NCBI GenBank assembly: GCA_020160935.1
Contig: JAIUPL010000032.1
Span: 1-60,763, forward strand
DNA length: 60,763 nucleotides
Direction: 5' to 3'
From: Bacteroidota bacterium
GTDB lineage: Bacteria; Bacteroidota; Bacteroidia; Chitinophagales; Saprospiraceae
Made by a program: the position numbers and the translations under genes. Of the stretch, positions 7,814 to 16,697 are shown piece by piece (positions within the stretch are counted from its first letter, which is position 1; each line of letters starts with the position of its first letter). The notes beneath the pieces are model-generated. The model was given only the letters and a program-made list of their open reading frames with translations. It ran no database searches and was not told where the DNA came from.

Positions 7814-7877
7814 TACTTCGGTGTTCAATATTTTTTTAATTTCGAACACCGAACACTGAATTTCGAACACCGAAGTA
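7814..7877. repeat. Inverted repeat upstream of the outer-membrane protein gene
   Basis: Arms of 13 bases (TACTTCGGTGTTC / GAACACCGAAGTA) enclose further copies of the word TTCGAACACCGAA. It resembles in construction the larger hairpins of this window (short direct repeats folded back), but here it lies between divergent genes, not behind a stop codon. Confidence 0.5.
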
Positions 7878-7908
7878 GGCAAAAATGCAACAACCCCTTC
7901 GGTTCGTT

Positions 7909-7916
7909 TATCTTTG
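7909..7916 (+). promoter_or_regulatory. Candidate -7 box for the gene at 7956
   Basis: TATCTTTG fits TAnnTTTG and lies 40 bases upstream of the ATG. The -33 element is not clear. Confidence 0.4.
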
Positions 7917-7955
7917 TACCTGCCCTCTATTCCCTGTCACATTCAACTAAATTGC

Positions 7956-8861
7956 ATGAAAAGATTTCTTCTCCTTCCATTTATGTCTGTCCTGCTGCAT
8001 GTTGCCGATCTGAGCGCCCAGGGCTGCAGCGACGCCGGCTTTTGCACGCTCAATAATTTCAAACCCAATGCCATCGACACCACAACACCGGCCAATCAGG
8101 TGCGCATCGGGGCTTCCATTGGCGGCGCCGATCATTCCATTACGGTGTTCGGCAACTACCTGGAATACAACCGCAGTTTGGGAAAACGCTTTGGCTTCGA
8201 TGCCAAAATCACTTCCCTGGCGCAGTCGGGCACTGAAACCAGCGCTTTCGGCCTGTCGGATGTGTATGCCAACCTGCATGTCAAGTTTTTGGAAAAATTC
8301 AAACTGAGTGTGGGCGCAAAAATCCCGCTGACCGATGGCAATGCGTTGGAAGATGGCCTTCCGCTGCCCATGGATTACCAGTCGAGCCTGGGCACCTACG
8401 ACCTTATCGTAGGCCTCGCTTATGGCATCAAAGGGCTTCAACTGGCGGCTGCCTTGCAACAACCGCTTACCCAAAACGACAATGCTTTTCTGAGACCATC
8501 CTTACCGGGAGATCATCGGTTTTCATCTTTCCTGTCGACCAACAGGTTTGAAAGAAAGGGCGATGTGCTGTTGCGTGGCGCCATTCCGGTGTCTGCGGGT
8601 AGCAAATTCAAACTGACGCCCAGCCTGTTGCTGATCTACCACCTTGGCAATGACCAATTTACCAATGACCTGGGTCAACAAGAGGAAATCGAAGGCTCGC
8701 AAGGCCTGACGATCAATGCCAATGCGTATGTCGATTATATGCTCAACCAGCACAACGCTCTTCAGTTGAGTCTGGGCGTTCCGCTGCTCGTGCGAGAGGC
8801 GCGGCCGGATGGACTGACACGGTCGTTTGTGATCAACCTGGAGTATAGCGTGAAGTTTTAG
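7956..8861 (+). CDS. Outer-membrane beta-barrel protein
   Basis: The ATG at 7956 gives a 301-residue protein with a signal peptide (MKRFLLLPFMSVLLHVADLSAQ). The rest alternates short amphipathic strands, such as VRIGASIGGADHSITVFGNYLEY, LSVGAKIPLT, YDLIVGLAYG and LQLSLGVPLLVRE. It ends in a strand closing with Phe (FVINLEYSVKF), the usual C-terminal signal of barrels inserted by the BAM complex. It resembles porin/transporter-like barrels of unknown substrate. The upstream in-frame ATG at 7914 lacks a proper signal sequence. A candidate -7 box is at 7909-7916. Confidence 0.75.
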   Translation: MKRFLLLPFMSVLLHVADLSAQGCSDAGFCTLNNFKPNAIDTTTPANQVRIGASIGGADHSITVFGNYLEYNRSLGKRFGFDAKITSLAQSGTETSAFGLSDVYANLHVKFLEKFKLSVGAKIPLTDGNALEDGLPLPMDYQSSLGTYDLIVGLAYGIKGLQLAAALQQPLTQNDNAFLRPSLPGDHRFSSFLSTNRFERKGDVLLRGAIPVSAGSKFKLTPSLLLIYHLGNDQFTNDLGQQEEIEGSQGLTINANAYVDYMLNQHNALQLSLGVPLLVREARPDGLTRSFVINLEYSVKF

Positions 8862-8968
8862 AGCATTTTATCACCATGTTTTTTTAACCACGGAGGACAC
8901 AAACATGCGTCATCCCGATTTTTGATGAAAGCCAGGATTCGGGATTGTGTTTTTTACAGGTAATTCCT

Positions 8969-9123
8969 CGTAGAGTATTTTCCCGCAGATTTACGCAGAT
9001 TTCCCCGCAGATCACCGCAGATCGTAGAGTACACAAATTATTATTAATCAATAGTCTGTGTACTCTACGATCTGCGGTGATCTGCGGGGAAATCTGCGTA
9101 AATCTGCGGGAAACTACTCTACG
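8969..9123. repeat. Long hairpin, CGTAGAGTA/CGCAGAT family
   Basis: Two 67-base arms (8969-9035 and 9057-9123) are almost perfectly complementary around a 21-base AT-rich loop. Each arm is bounded by CGTAGAGTA words and filled with CGCAGAT units spaced about 12 bases apart. It lies between convergent genes ending at 8861 (+) and 9168 (-). A relative with the same outer words but different internal units lies at 27649-27811. It probably acts as a bidirectional terminator or 3'-end hairpin. Confidence 0.85.
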
Positions 9124-9167
9124 GGAAACTACTCTACTTGATCTACAGTGAATAACTTGACCAATTA

Positions 9168-12100
9168 CTACCTCTCATATTTGCCCCAGTTACCATACCG
9201 TGCTTCACCACCCACCTGCAAACACAGAAAATACAGCCCCGCAGGCCAGTTTCCGGTATCAACAGTATGTACCTGACCGGGTTCCAGATTTTCCAGTACG
9301 ACACTCAAAATACGCTGCCCTGCAGTATTCCATATATGCAAGGTGCCTGCAGGCGCAGGATCTCCGGCATAAATGATCTGAAATTGCTCCGAACCCGGAT
9401 TGGGTTGCACCTGGAAATCGAAGGGCTGCCCCTGCGTTCCATCGGCATCTCTTTCTTCTGTGAAATTACCCGTCAGCGTACTGGAAGAAGTGCAGGTTCT
9501 TACTTGACCCGAGCACAGCGATGTGGCAGTCGACACGCTCACCGGATTCGGGTAGGCATTGGCCCAGCAGTAATAAAGCCGCAGGGTTTGTGTACTCCCA
9601 TTAGCGGGCGATACCAGCCATTTAAAACTGCTGCTGCTGACGTATTGCAGATTGGCATTGAAGGTTTGAGTATTGAATGCGCCGCCGTTCAAACTCGAAC
9701 TGGATATGCTGAGCCCATTGACAGGCAGTCCGGAAATGGTAACCTGATCGCTCGCACCGATGTTGGTGACAATCACTTCGTAGTAAAAATCATTTCCGGT
9801 ATTGCACCCGTTGTTGTTGTTGGGCAAGCGCCGGAATGCAGTCATTTGAGGACAAGCGCTGGTAACGGAAATGACCACCGAAGGCGAGTACACGAAGTCG
9901 GAGCAGGTGCTTCTACGCGCGCACCGACGGAAATAGGTGCTTTGCGTAATGGCAGGTGGGTCGTAGGAAAGCGCATTGGCGCCCGGAATATCAACAAAAT
10001 CGGTGTTGAAGGCCGATGATTGCCACTGGTACAAAATGCTTCCGCCCGTACCGCCACTTGCAGGAAAATCGCTTGCGATAACACCCGGATCGAAAGGGCT
10101 GGCTCCACTGCCGGGTGTAGGCTCGATGATACTGCCCGCCTGGGTCACATTCGAACAGGCCGCACACTCAACGAGTGCGATAAATGCCGGATTGCGGCGG
10201 ATCGTGGTGATGATGGTGTTGCCGCATGCACTGCCCGATGCAGCCGTAAATGTTTGTCCCGGATTGGTATCTCCGGTGAAATTTTGCCCTGTCCCTGTCG
10301 AGATTTTATAATTCCCTGTCAGCACTGCCGACCAGTCAATCGATTTATTGAGGTTGATATTGGTGTTTACATTCCCATCGGTGGTGGCTTTCGGCGCCCA
10401 AAAAACAAGGTATGGCTCTGTACCATCCGGCCGGGCAATGATCCACACATTTGCCTCCGCATCTTCTACAAGCGCTTTGTAAAATACATGCTGCCCAAAC
10501 CTGCTTTTTAGATCCAGCATGGAATACCACGAAGGTTTGGGCGTAGCGCCATGCTGTGGCAGGGGAGAGGGCCAGGAACTGTTGGTCGGCTGCGTACCCT
10601 GACGCCAGAATCCGGAACTATAATAAAGTGTTGAATACGAGCCATCTGTGGGCCTCGACTGATCAAAAGCATTGTAAAAAAATACTTTTTCGAAATGAAA
10701 ACGGCTGTGCAGCAACAAACCTCGAATCAGGTATGCAGCCTGCGTTTGTTCGCCGACGCCTGAAACAGGATTGCTGTCGAAGCCATATTCCGACGACCAC
10801 AAACGGGCATCGTTCAGAATGCCGGTCGATGCGTTTTGGTTCGTTCGTAGCCAGGCAGCCAGGTTGCGAATTTGCCATGCCTCCGAAACGGGATTTTCCG
10901 GATACGTCCACGTCGTGGTGCCCGGCAAAAAACTGTACGGGTGACAATCGATGGCGTCAACATCTTTTAAAATATTGCAGTCGCTCACATCGAGGTAATC
11001 GCCGACAAAATCATGCCGTTGCAGGCTGCTTCCGCAGTTCGACACATTGCGCGCTGTGCCACTGCAGTTGTTGTCGCGAAAAGCCTGAAAAGCCCCGATG
11101 ACGAATTTCATTTTCCAGCCACCGGCCGATTTGGGGCCGTATTTCTGGATAAACGCGTTGCGAGCGCCTGTGAGCAGGTTGTGGTAATCCGTTTTTACGG
11201 GATAATCCCACAGTTCATTGCCTACCTGGAAATTGGAAACCAGAACCTGTGCAGGAGTGCCGTTGGCGGGCGCAAACTCGTCGATAAATTTTTTGGTGTA
11301 GTTTTCAAATGAACTGCGGATGCCTGCCGGGCCTGCTGCCGACCAGTCGCTTTCCAGATAAATTTTGTCTTTCCAGGTTTGCGGGCTGTATTGCAGTAGT
11401 TCAATGGCGCCCGTAATATTCGAAAAACCGTGTATGTTGTGGTACAACTGGTAGTAATTCCGGTTGTGTGCCGTATTGGAAGGGGTGCCTTCCGGTTGGG
11501 TGTCTTTTGGTTTGATATTTTGCGCATACAAACCAATAGAGCCGTCAAAATCTTCATCAATGGTGTGGAAATTCCGATACTGCGTGGTCAAAGCAGTAAT
11601 AGGATTGCTCGCGGCATTCAAAAACGAGCGAAATACCAGTCCGCCGTCGTTGACGCCAATCATATCGGCAAAGGTGTATGGGCTGGCCGTATTGAAGGCC
11701 GAATTGATTTGCAGGAGGTCTTCCGCGCTCAGGTTTTTGCCATAATTTTTGTTGGCGAGGCAGGATGCCGTGGCTGTATTTTCCGTTGATATCGAAACGC
11801 CGGTGAAATCGCTGCTGTTACTGCTGCAAAGCCGTTTTACCTGCACCTGATAGGCACCTGCACTCAAATTGTTGATGGAAAATGGTGCTGCTGCGACCGA
11901 CAAGCCACCCGGCGGTATGAACCAGTCGCCACTATCTCCGGCCCGATAACGAATACAATGCGGACCGCTGGAAGTCCAGGAAACCGACAGCCCTGTACCC
12001 GAAGCCGTGGCTGCAATGCCCGTGGCTGCACTGCAGGAACCATTGCTATTGCCAGTGAGATAGGTAATCGCATTACTCCAATTGGAAAAAGAACCATTCG

Positions 12101-12401
12101 AACATACAGAACGAATTTGTACGCTGTACTGGGTATTTTTTTTCAGGCCAGTAAGAGCAAAAGGCGCTGCGCCAGGCTGCTCCACGATGGTTTTGTCGTC
12201 TGGCGTTCCGGCTGACCAATACCTGAACTGGTATCCGTTCACACCCGATACTGCCGACCAGTTGAAGGTCAGCGACTGAGCGGTTTGCGTCGTATGAAGC
12301 CATAGGGACGATGGTGGGCCACACTGCGCCATGGCAGGTGGTGAAGAAATGAAACAGAAAAAGGCGAGTGCTGCATATAGCATGCATGGATGGAGGTTCA
12401 T
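9168..12401 (-). CDS. Secreted GH-A-clan-like glycoside hydrolase with Fn3 modules and T9SS tail
   Basis: From the ATG at 12401 the protein has 1077 residues. It has a signal peptide (MNLHPCMLYAALAFFCF, ending AMAQ) and two Fn3-like modules (about residues 20-115 and 120-210). A long domain follows that looks like a TIM-barrel hydrolase. FQVGNELWDYP would carry the acid/base Glu after Asn. LWSSEYGFDSN, about 140 residues later, would carry the nucleophile Glu, the spacing usual for clan GH-A. Next come an Ig-like segment and a DUF11-like segment (GNDFYYEVIVTNIGASDQVTI). A type A T9SS sorting domain ends the protein (VQPNPGSEQFQIIY … WPAGLYFLCLQVGGEARYG). The GH family and substrate are not resolved. 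The start at 12449 is longer but places 16 residues before the signal peptide. Confidence 0.75.
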   Translation of the reverse strand: MNLHPCMLYAALAFFCFISSPPAMAQCGPPSSLWLHTTQTAQSLTFNWSAVSGVNGYQFRYWSAGTPDDKTIVEQPGAAPFALTGLKKNTQYSVQIRSVCSNGSFSNWSNAITYLTGNSNGSCSAATGIAATASGTGLSVSWTSSGPHCIRYRAGDSGDWFIPPGGLSVAAAPFSINNLSAGAYQVQVKRLCSSNSSDFTGVSISTENTATASCLANKNYGKNLSAEDLLQINSAFNTASPYTFADMIGVNDGGLVFRSFLNAASNPITALTTQYRNFHTIDEDFDGSIGLYAQNIKPKDTQPEGTPSNTAHNRNYYQLYHNIHGFSNITGAIELLQYSPQTWKDKIYLESDWSAAGPAGIRSSFENYTKKFIDEFAPANGTPAQVLVSNFQVGNELWDYPVKTDYHNLLTGARNAFIQKYGPKSAGGWKMKFVIGAFQAFRDNNCSGTARNVSNCGSSLQRHDFVGDYLDVSDCNILKDVDAIDCHPYSFLPGTTTWTYPENPVSEAWQIRNLAAWLRTNQNASTGILNDARLWSSEYGFDSNPVSGVGEQTQAAYLIRGLLLHSRFHFEKVFFYNAFDQSRPTDGSYSTLYYSSGFWRQGTQPTNSSWPSPLPQHGATPKPSWYSMLDLKSRFGQHVFYKALVEDAEANVWIIARPDGTEPYLVFWAPKATTDGNVNTNINLNKSIDWSAVLTGNYKISTGTGQNFTGDTNPGQTFTAASGSACGNTIITTIRRNPAFIALVECAACSNVTQAGSIIEPTPGSGASPFDPGVIASDFPASGGTGGSILYQWQSSAFNTDFVDIPGANALSYDPPAITQSTYFRRCARRSTCSDFVYSPSVVISVTSACPQMTAFRRLPNNNNGCNTGNDFYYEVIVTNIGASDQVTISGLPVNGLSISSSSLNGGAFNTQTFNANLQYVSSSSFKWLVSPANGSTQTLRLYYCWANAYPNPVSVSTATSLCSGQVRTCTSSSTLTGNFTEERDADGTQGQPFDFQVQPNPGSEQFQIIYAGDPAPAGTLHIWNTAGQRILSVVLENLEPGQVHTVDTGNWPAGLYFLCLQVGGEARYGNWGKYER

Positions 12402-12908
12402 AATAAAGCAATTGATGACAAAAGGCAGGCTATCCTGCATCGGTGACACAAGAGAAAATGGACTGAAAATCAGTGGATTAGCAGATTAAAGACATGGGAG
12501 TCACTTCTCGCTGCAGCGGGGCTGCAACGCATGGTCAGGCAAGCAAAAGCGTTGTTGGATCAACATCCCGAAGGCAAAAAGAGTGAACCTTTTCGTCGCG
12601 TTCGAAACCTCGATGCAAAAACATCCTGGATGTGTGCTTATTTTTTGCTTGAACGCGGCGGGCATTTTTGCAGAAAACAAAAATGAAATCGGTCGAGCCG
12701 CTGGAAGGGAAAGAACCGGGCTTTTTAAAACGCCCGGAAAAAAGGATAAACTTATCAGATAATGTTATCCAGATGATTACATGGCAGCGAAAACCATGCC
12801 TAAATATAGGGGCCTCCGCATGTTACACACAAGCGAATTGGAGAGCGAGAATAATTTATTGTGTGTACTACATATTTGTGTAACAAGGAGTTGCAGGAAC
12901 CGGACGGA
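12402..12908. other. Intergenic region between xerC and the GH-A-like gene
   Basis: There is no convincing gene. An imperfect inverted repeat (GTTACACACAA … TTGTGTAAC) at about 12827-12890 follows the xerC stop and could be a terminator. A run of roughly 70 sense codons in the + direction near 12470-12690 has no good start or motif. The upstream promoter of the gene at 12401 should lie here but no strong TAnnTTTG box was identified. Confidence 0.35.
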
Positions 12909-13856
12909 TCACTTGTCCTCGTGTTCTTTCGCGTCCTCGTCGGCCCCTTTGGGGTGCGCCTGTTCGTACACCTGTTGCAGGCGTTCGATGCTGTTGTGCA
13001 TATACACCTGCGTGGCGGCCAGGTTGGAGTGTCCCAGCAGTTCCTTGATCGCATTCAGATCGGCGCCGTTGTTGGAAAGATGGGTAGCGAAAGAGTGGCG
13101 CAATACGTGTGGGCTGCGCTGTTCGATGGTGGTTACAGCCGATAGGTGTTTGTGTACGATGTGATAAATACTTTCCGGGCTGAGGCGTTCGCCTTTTCGG
13201 TTGAGGAAAAGCCAGGGCTCATCGGTAGAAGGGAACATATTGGAACGCGCCTGCATGAAATTTTCCAGCATATCGGCCAGAAAACGGGCAAAAGGCACCA
13301 TGCGTTGTTTGTTGCCTTTACCGCTCACCCGGAACACCATGCGCCCGGGGTCAACATCTGTCAGTTTGAGTGCCGACACTTCGCTGCGGCGCATGCCTGT
13401 CGAATACAGGATTTCCAGCAACAAGCGCTGCATCAGGCCGCCATAGTCGACGCCAAAATCGATGTGGGTGAAAAGTGCCTGCATCTGGTGTTCCTGCACC
13501 ACCACGGGAAGGCGTTTGCCCGTTTTGGGCGCCAGCACCTTTTTCATGGGGTCGGTTTCGAGAAAACCGCGTTTGCGCAAGTATTTGAAGTAGGTTTTCA
13601 GGCACGACAGGCGCCGGTTGACGCTGCGAGGGCTTTGCCCCGATTCGATGAGCGAGACAATCCATGCCCGTATATGCAAATGCCTTAGTTCGGATACCGA
13701 ACCAAGGCATTGCTGCTCCATACAATGAGCAAGAAAGAGTTGTATATCGTTGCGATATGCCGTGAGCGTGTGGGACGATACGCGGCGTTCGAGCGATAAA
13801 TATCGGAAAAACGACTCTTCGTGAAACATGGCAGGCATCGCGCTTTGAAAAGGCAA
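12909..13856 (-). CDS. xerC: Tyrosine recombinase of the XerC/XerD type
   Basis: The 315-residue protein has the SAM-like N-terminal core-binding domain (FFRYLSLERRVSSHTLTAY). Its C-terminal catalytic domain shows all expected residues. These are Arg in GMRRSEV, Lys in SGKGNKQR, HxxR in HVLRHSFATHL, His in LLGHSNLAATQ and the nucleophile Tyr in VYMHNS. Xer recombinases resolve chromosome dimers at dif. The position directly behind rpsU is typical of the housekeeping XerC-like gene in Bacteroidota, so this is probably not a phage integrase. An internal ATG at 13829 (MFHEESFFRYL) is a more standard start. Gene pair: rpsU stop to xerC start is about 54-80 bases, likely one transcript. Confidence 0.88.
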   Translation of the reverse strand: MPFQSAMPAMFHEESFFRYLSLERRVSSHTLTAYRNDIQLFLAHCMEQQCLGSVSELRHLHIRAWIVSLIESGQSPRSVNRRLSCLKTYFKYLRKRGFLETDPMKKVLAPKTGKRLPVVVQEHQMQALFTHIDFGVDYGGLMQRLLLEILYSTGMRRSEVSALKLTDVDPGRMVFRVSGKGNKQRMVPFARFLADMLENFMQARSNMFPSTDEPWLFLNRKGERLSPESIYHIVHKHLSAVTTIEQRSPHVLRHSFATHLSNNGADLNAIKELLGHSNLAATQVYMHNSIERLQQVYEQAHPKGADEDAKEHEDK

Positions 13857-13910
13857 TATTAAGCATTTCCGCTCGAAAGCGGTGCTTCACCTGCTGGTTT
13901 CGCGAACGAA

Positions 13911-14105
13911 TTAATCGTTCTTGTTACCGTACATTTCCTCTTTGTATACCGCCTTCAGGACTTCCGTACGGCGTGTTACAGAGGGTTTGGTGAAGTTCTT
14001 GCGGCGGCGCAGTTCTTTCAGGATGCCGGCCTTTTCAAATTTGCGTTTGTACTTTTTCAGTACCTTGTCCAGTACTTCGCCGTCTTTTACTTCAACGATG
14101 AGCAT
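13911..14105 (-). CDS. rpsU: 30S ribosomal protein bS21
   Basis: The 64-residue protein is highly basic and matches bS21 over its full length (MLIVEVKDGEVLDKVLKKYK … KAGILKELRRRKNFTKPS). bS21 sits near the 3' end of 16S rRNA on the 30S platform. In Bacteroidota it takes part in hiding the anti-Shine-Dalgarno sequence. Its own gene here has a strong AAGGAG site (14113-14118), which most genes in this window lack. This fits the known autogenous control of rpsU in Flavobacterium. It is followed by the xerC-type gene. Confidence 0.95.
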   Translation of the reverse strand: MLIVEVKDGEVLDKVLKKYKRKFEKAGILKELRRRKNFTKPSVTRRTEVLKAVYKEEMYGNKND

Positions 14106-14112
14106 GAAATTT

Positions 14113-14118
14113 CTCCTT
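14113..14118 (-). promoter_or_regulatory. Shine-Dalgarno site of rpsU
   Basis: On the minus strand AAGGAG lies 7 bases before the rpsU ATG (14105). Such sites are rare in this window, as expected for Bacteroidota, whose ribosomes usually sequester the anti-SD. Its presence at rpsU is consistent with translational feedback by bS21 levels. Confidence 0.7.
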
Positions 14119-14157
14119 GTGTTTAATGAAAAAAATATTCTGTTGGATTTCGGGCTG

Positions 14158-14192
14158 CAAAGGTATGTTTTACTTTCGGATTTTTAAAACAA
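14158..14192 (-). promoter_or_regulatory. Candidate rpsU promoter
   Basis: On the minus strand TTG (14190-14192) is followed 24 bases later by TACCTTTG (14158-14165), a TAnnTTTG -7 box. The expected start of transcription would be about 45 bases before the rpsU ATG. The spacer is one base longer than the usual 17-23. Confidence 0.5.
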
Positions 14193-14207
14193 TTTTCTCC
14201 CTGTTTT

Positions 14208-15110
14208 TCAGAAAAAAATCTCCTGGGCCACGCGGAATGTATTGGCATGGGCTTCCACAATATCGGATATGCGGGGTGAATAGCCGCCTCCCATGCTGGC
14301 TACTACGGGCAGGCGGTTGTTTTTGCAGTGCTGAAACACCATTCGGTCGCGCTCGCGGCAGCCGGCCCTGCTTACCGCCAGTCGGCCGAGTTTGTCCGAT
14401 TCCAGGATATCGACGCCGCTTTGAAAAAACACAAAATCGGGCTGCACTTCGTCCAGCAAACGCGGCAGGGTATTGCCCAGCACTTTGAGGTAAGCAGCGT
14501 CGTCCATCCCGTCGGGCAAGCCGATGTCGAGGTCTGATTGTTCCTTTCGCAGCGGATAATTCTTTTCTCCGTGCATAGAAAAGGTGAACACGCGTGGTTC
14601 ATTCAGGAAAATCGAAGCCGTTCCGTTGCCCTGGTGTACATCGAGGTCGACAATCAGGATTTTTGAGGCCAACTGATTGTTTAACAGGTAGTTAGCCGCC
14701 ACAGCCTGGTCGTTGAAACAACAAAACCCTTCGCCCCTGTTGGCAAAAGCATGGTGTGTGCCGCCAGCAATATTCATGGCGCAGCCGAATTCCAGGGCAT
14801 GCAGGGCGCACTCCAGCGTACCGCGAGAGATATGCCTTCCGCGCTGTACAAAACGTTCGTTGATCGGAAACCCGATGGCCCTGATTTCCTGCGGTGTGAG
14901 TTGCACGGCATTCATGCGTGCCCACCAGTCGGTCGTATGGGTGAGCAGCGCCACTTCTTCTTCCAGCAGTTGGGGATGAAAAAAATGCTCGTCGGTTACA
15001 GTGCCTTCGTACAGGAGTTGTTCGGGCAGCAACTCGTATTTGGCCATCGGGAAACGATGTCCTTCCGGCAATTCGTACTTGTACACAGGTGACCAGGCGA
15101 TCTTGAGCAT
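14208..15110 (-). CDS. Histone deacetylase-family hydrolase
   Basis: From the ATG at 15110 (MLKIAWSPVYKYELP) the protein has 300 residues, normal for small bacterial HDAC-like amidohydrolases. Zinc and catalytic motifs are present: GGTHHAFANRGEGFCCFND (the His pair), DLDVHQGNGTA (Asp and His zinc ligands) and FFQSGVDILESD (second Asp). These enzymes remove acyl groups from lysine or small amines. The natural substrate here is unknown. The reading frame continues upstream to 15218, but that part (RGRMPSVRFRSPF) looks non-native. The upstream neighbour at 15240 is divergent. Confidence 0.88.
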   Translation of the reverse strand: MLKIAWSPVYKYELPEGHRFPMAKYELLPEQLLYEGTVTDEHFFHPQLLEEEVALLTHTTDWWARMNAVQLTPQEIRAIGFPINERFVQRGRHISRGTLECALHALEFGCAMNIAGGTHHAFANRGEGFCCFNDQAVAANYLLNNQLASKILIVDLDVHQGNGTASIFLNEPRVFTFSMHGEKNYPLRKEQSDLDIGLPDGMDDAAYLKVLGNTLPRLLDEVQPDFVFFQSGVDILESDKLGRLAVSRAGCRERDRMVFQHCKNNRLPVVASMGGGYSPRISDIVEAHANTFRVAQEIFF

Positions 15111-15239
15111 GCGGGAAAAAATAAAGCACCCAAAACGTTGGAAAGGTAACACTTGTTCGAAAAAAGGGCTTCGAAAACGGACACTTGGCATTCTACCCCG
15201 GCTGCTTACCTTGCGCAATCAATTCAAATTTTTTCCTGT

Positions 15240-16697
15240 ATGAAAACATTTCACATTGTGAAAAAGTGGTACGAAGCAAAAGCCTGTTTGCTTGGTTTTA
15301 TGGTGCTGTTGTCCAACACATCTGGCTTGCTGTCGCAAGCGCCGCCGCCTGTTCCGACCCCGCAACAATTAGCCTGGCACGATACCGAATTCTACCTGTT
15401 TTTCCATTTCGGCCCCAACACCTTTACCAATGTGGAATGGGGACATGGCACCGAGCCGGAAGACGTATTCAACCCGTCGGCGCTCGACTGCGACCAATGG
15501 TGCAGGGTAGCCAAACAGGCAGGCGCAAGGGGCGTGATTATTACGGCCAAGCACCACGATGGTTTTTGCCTCTGGCCCTCGAAATTCTCCACCCATACCG
15601 TGCGGGAAAGCAAATGGCGCAATGGAAAGGGCGATGTCATTCGGGAATTGTCGGACGCCTGCCGCCGCAACGGCCTTTTGTTTGGCGTGTACCTGAGTCC
15701 CTGGGATCGCAACCACCCGCAATACGGTACACCTGCCTACAACGATGTGTACGTGCAGACGATGACCGAACTGCTCACATCTTACGGCGATCTGTTTGAA
15801 ATCTGGTGGGACGGCGCCAACGGAGAAGGCCCCAACGGTAAAAAACAGGTGTACGACTTTCATCGCTTCGAGCGGGTAGCGGCCCAATTGCAACCCAATG
15901 CAGTGATTTTCAGTGATATAGGCCCGGGGTGCCGCTGGGTCGGCAATGAACGCGGATTGATCCTGAGCGAAACCAACTGGTGTATGCTGGACACGGCGGG
16001 TTTTCAGCGTGGACTGGGTGCACCTTCCAACGACACCCTGAACCGTGGCAACGAAAACGGCGCGCTCTGGCTGCCTGCCGAATGCGATGTGAGCATCCGC
16101 CCGGGCTGGTTTTACCACGCCGAAGAAGACAACAAGGTGAAATCACCTGAAACACTCTGGAATATTTACCTGCAATCGGTGGGCAGGGGCGCCAACCTCA
16201 TCCTCAACGTGCCGCCGGACCGTCGGGGACGCATCCACGAGCAGGATTCGCTTGCGCTCATGGCATTTGGCGAAAAATGCAGGAAAGCATTTGCACACAA
16301 CCTCGCCAAAGGAAAAAAGGTGTGGACTCCCCATCGGGTGTGCGCCTTTACACCCAAAAAATACCGCTCCTTTGTGCTGGATGGCGACCGATCTACATTT
16401 GAAAAAATCACCTCTCCCAACAAAAGTGTTGTGATCGACCTGGGCAAAAAGAAGAAGTTCAACACCTTGCTTGTGCGCGAAGCCATTTCACAGGGGCAAG
16501 CCGTTCAGTCTTTTTCCATAGAAGTGCCTGATGGAAAAGGCTGGCGGGAAATAGCGCGGTCCAGCACCATCGGCGCCCGCAAAATCCTGCAATTTCCTGA
16601 GGTAAAGGCACGCCAAATCCGCATCCGCATTCTCGCATCCAAAAGAGAAGCAGCATTGAGCGAAGTGGAAGTCTATCAGGTGGAAGAGGTACGATGA
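15240..16697 (+). CDS. Secreted alpha-L-fucosidase (GH29)
   Basis: The ATG at 15240 gives 485 residues with an N-terminal hydrophobic signal (AKACLLGFMVLLSNTSGLLSQ). GH29 motifs follow in order: FYLFFHFGPNTFTNVEWGHG, GARGVIITAKHHDGFCLWPS, LLFGVYLSPWDRNHP and LFEIWWDGANG. The Asp of the WWDG motif is the predicted nucleophile. The C-terminal part (about 365-485) resembles an F5/8 type C carbohydrate-binding domain (SVVIDLGKKKKFNTLLVREAI). It should release terminal fucose from glycans in the periplasm or at the surface. Some enzymes of this shape prefer beta-galactose or have other specificities. No T9SS tail is present. Confidence 0.88.
   Translation: MKTFHIVKKWYEAKACLLGFMVLLSNTSGLLSQAPPPVPTPQQLAWHDTEFYLFFHFGPNTFTNVEWGHGTEPEDVFNPSALDCDQWCRVAKQAGARGVIITAKHHDGFCLWPSKFSTHTVRESKWRNGKGDVIRELSDACRRNGLLFGVYLSPWDRNHPQYGTPAYNDVYVQTMTELLTSYGDLFEIWWDGANGEGPNGKKQVYDFHRFERVAAQLQPNAVIFSDIGPGCRWVGNERGLILSETNWCMLDTAGFQRGLGAPSNDTLNRGNENGALWLPAECDVSIRPGWFYHAEEDNKVKSPETLWNIYLQSVGRGANLILNVPPDRRGRIHEQDSLALMAFGEKCRKAFAHNLAKGKKVWTPHRVCAFTPKKYRSFVLDGDRSTFEKITSPNKSVVIDLGKKKKFNTLLVREAISQGQAVQSFSIEVPDGKGWREIARSSTIGARKILQFPEVKARQIRIRILASKREAALSEVEVYQVEEVR

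Noticed and set aside
8969-9123. Considered as a CRISPR-like array because of regularly spaced CGCAGAT units
   Set aside because: Units are too short, spacers are 5-6 bases, and the whole block is an inverted repeat; no cas genes are near.
12532-12690. A short + strand frame (MVRQAKALLDQHPEGKK) upstream of the GH-A-like gene
   Set aside because: No family pattern, and it lies where the promoter of the minus-strand gene is expected.
12827-12920. A tRNA-like stretch on the minus strand behind xerC
   Set aside because: No acceptor stem, no canonical T-loop (GGTTCNANNC) and no anticodon arm could be folded.
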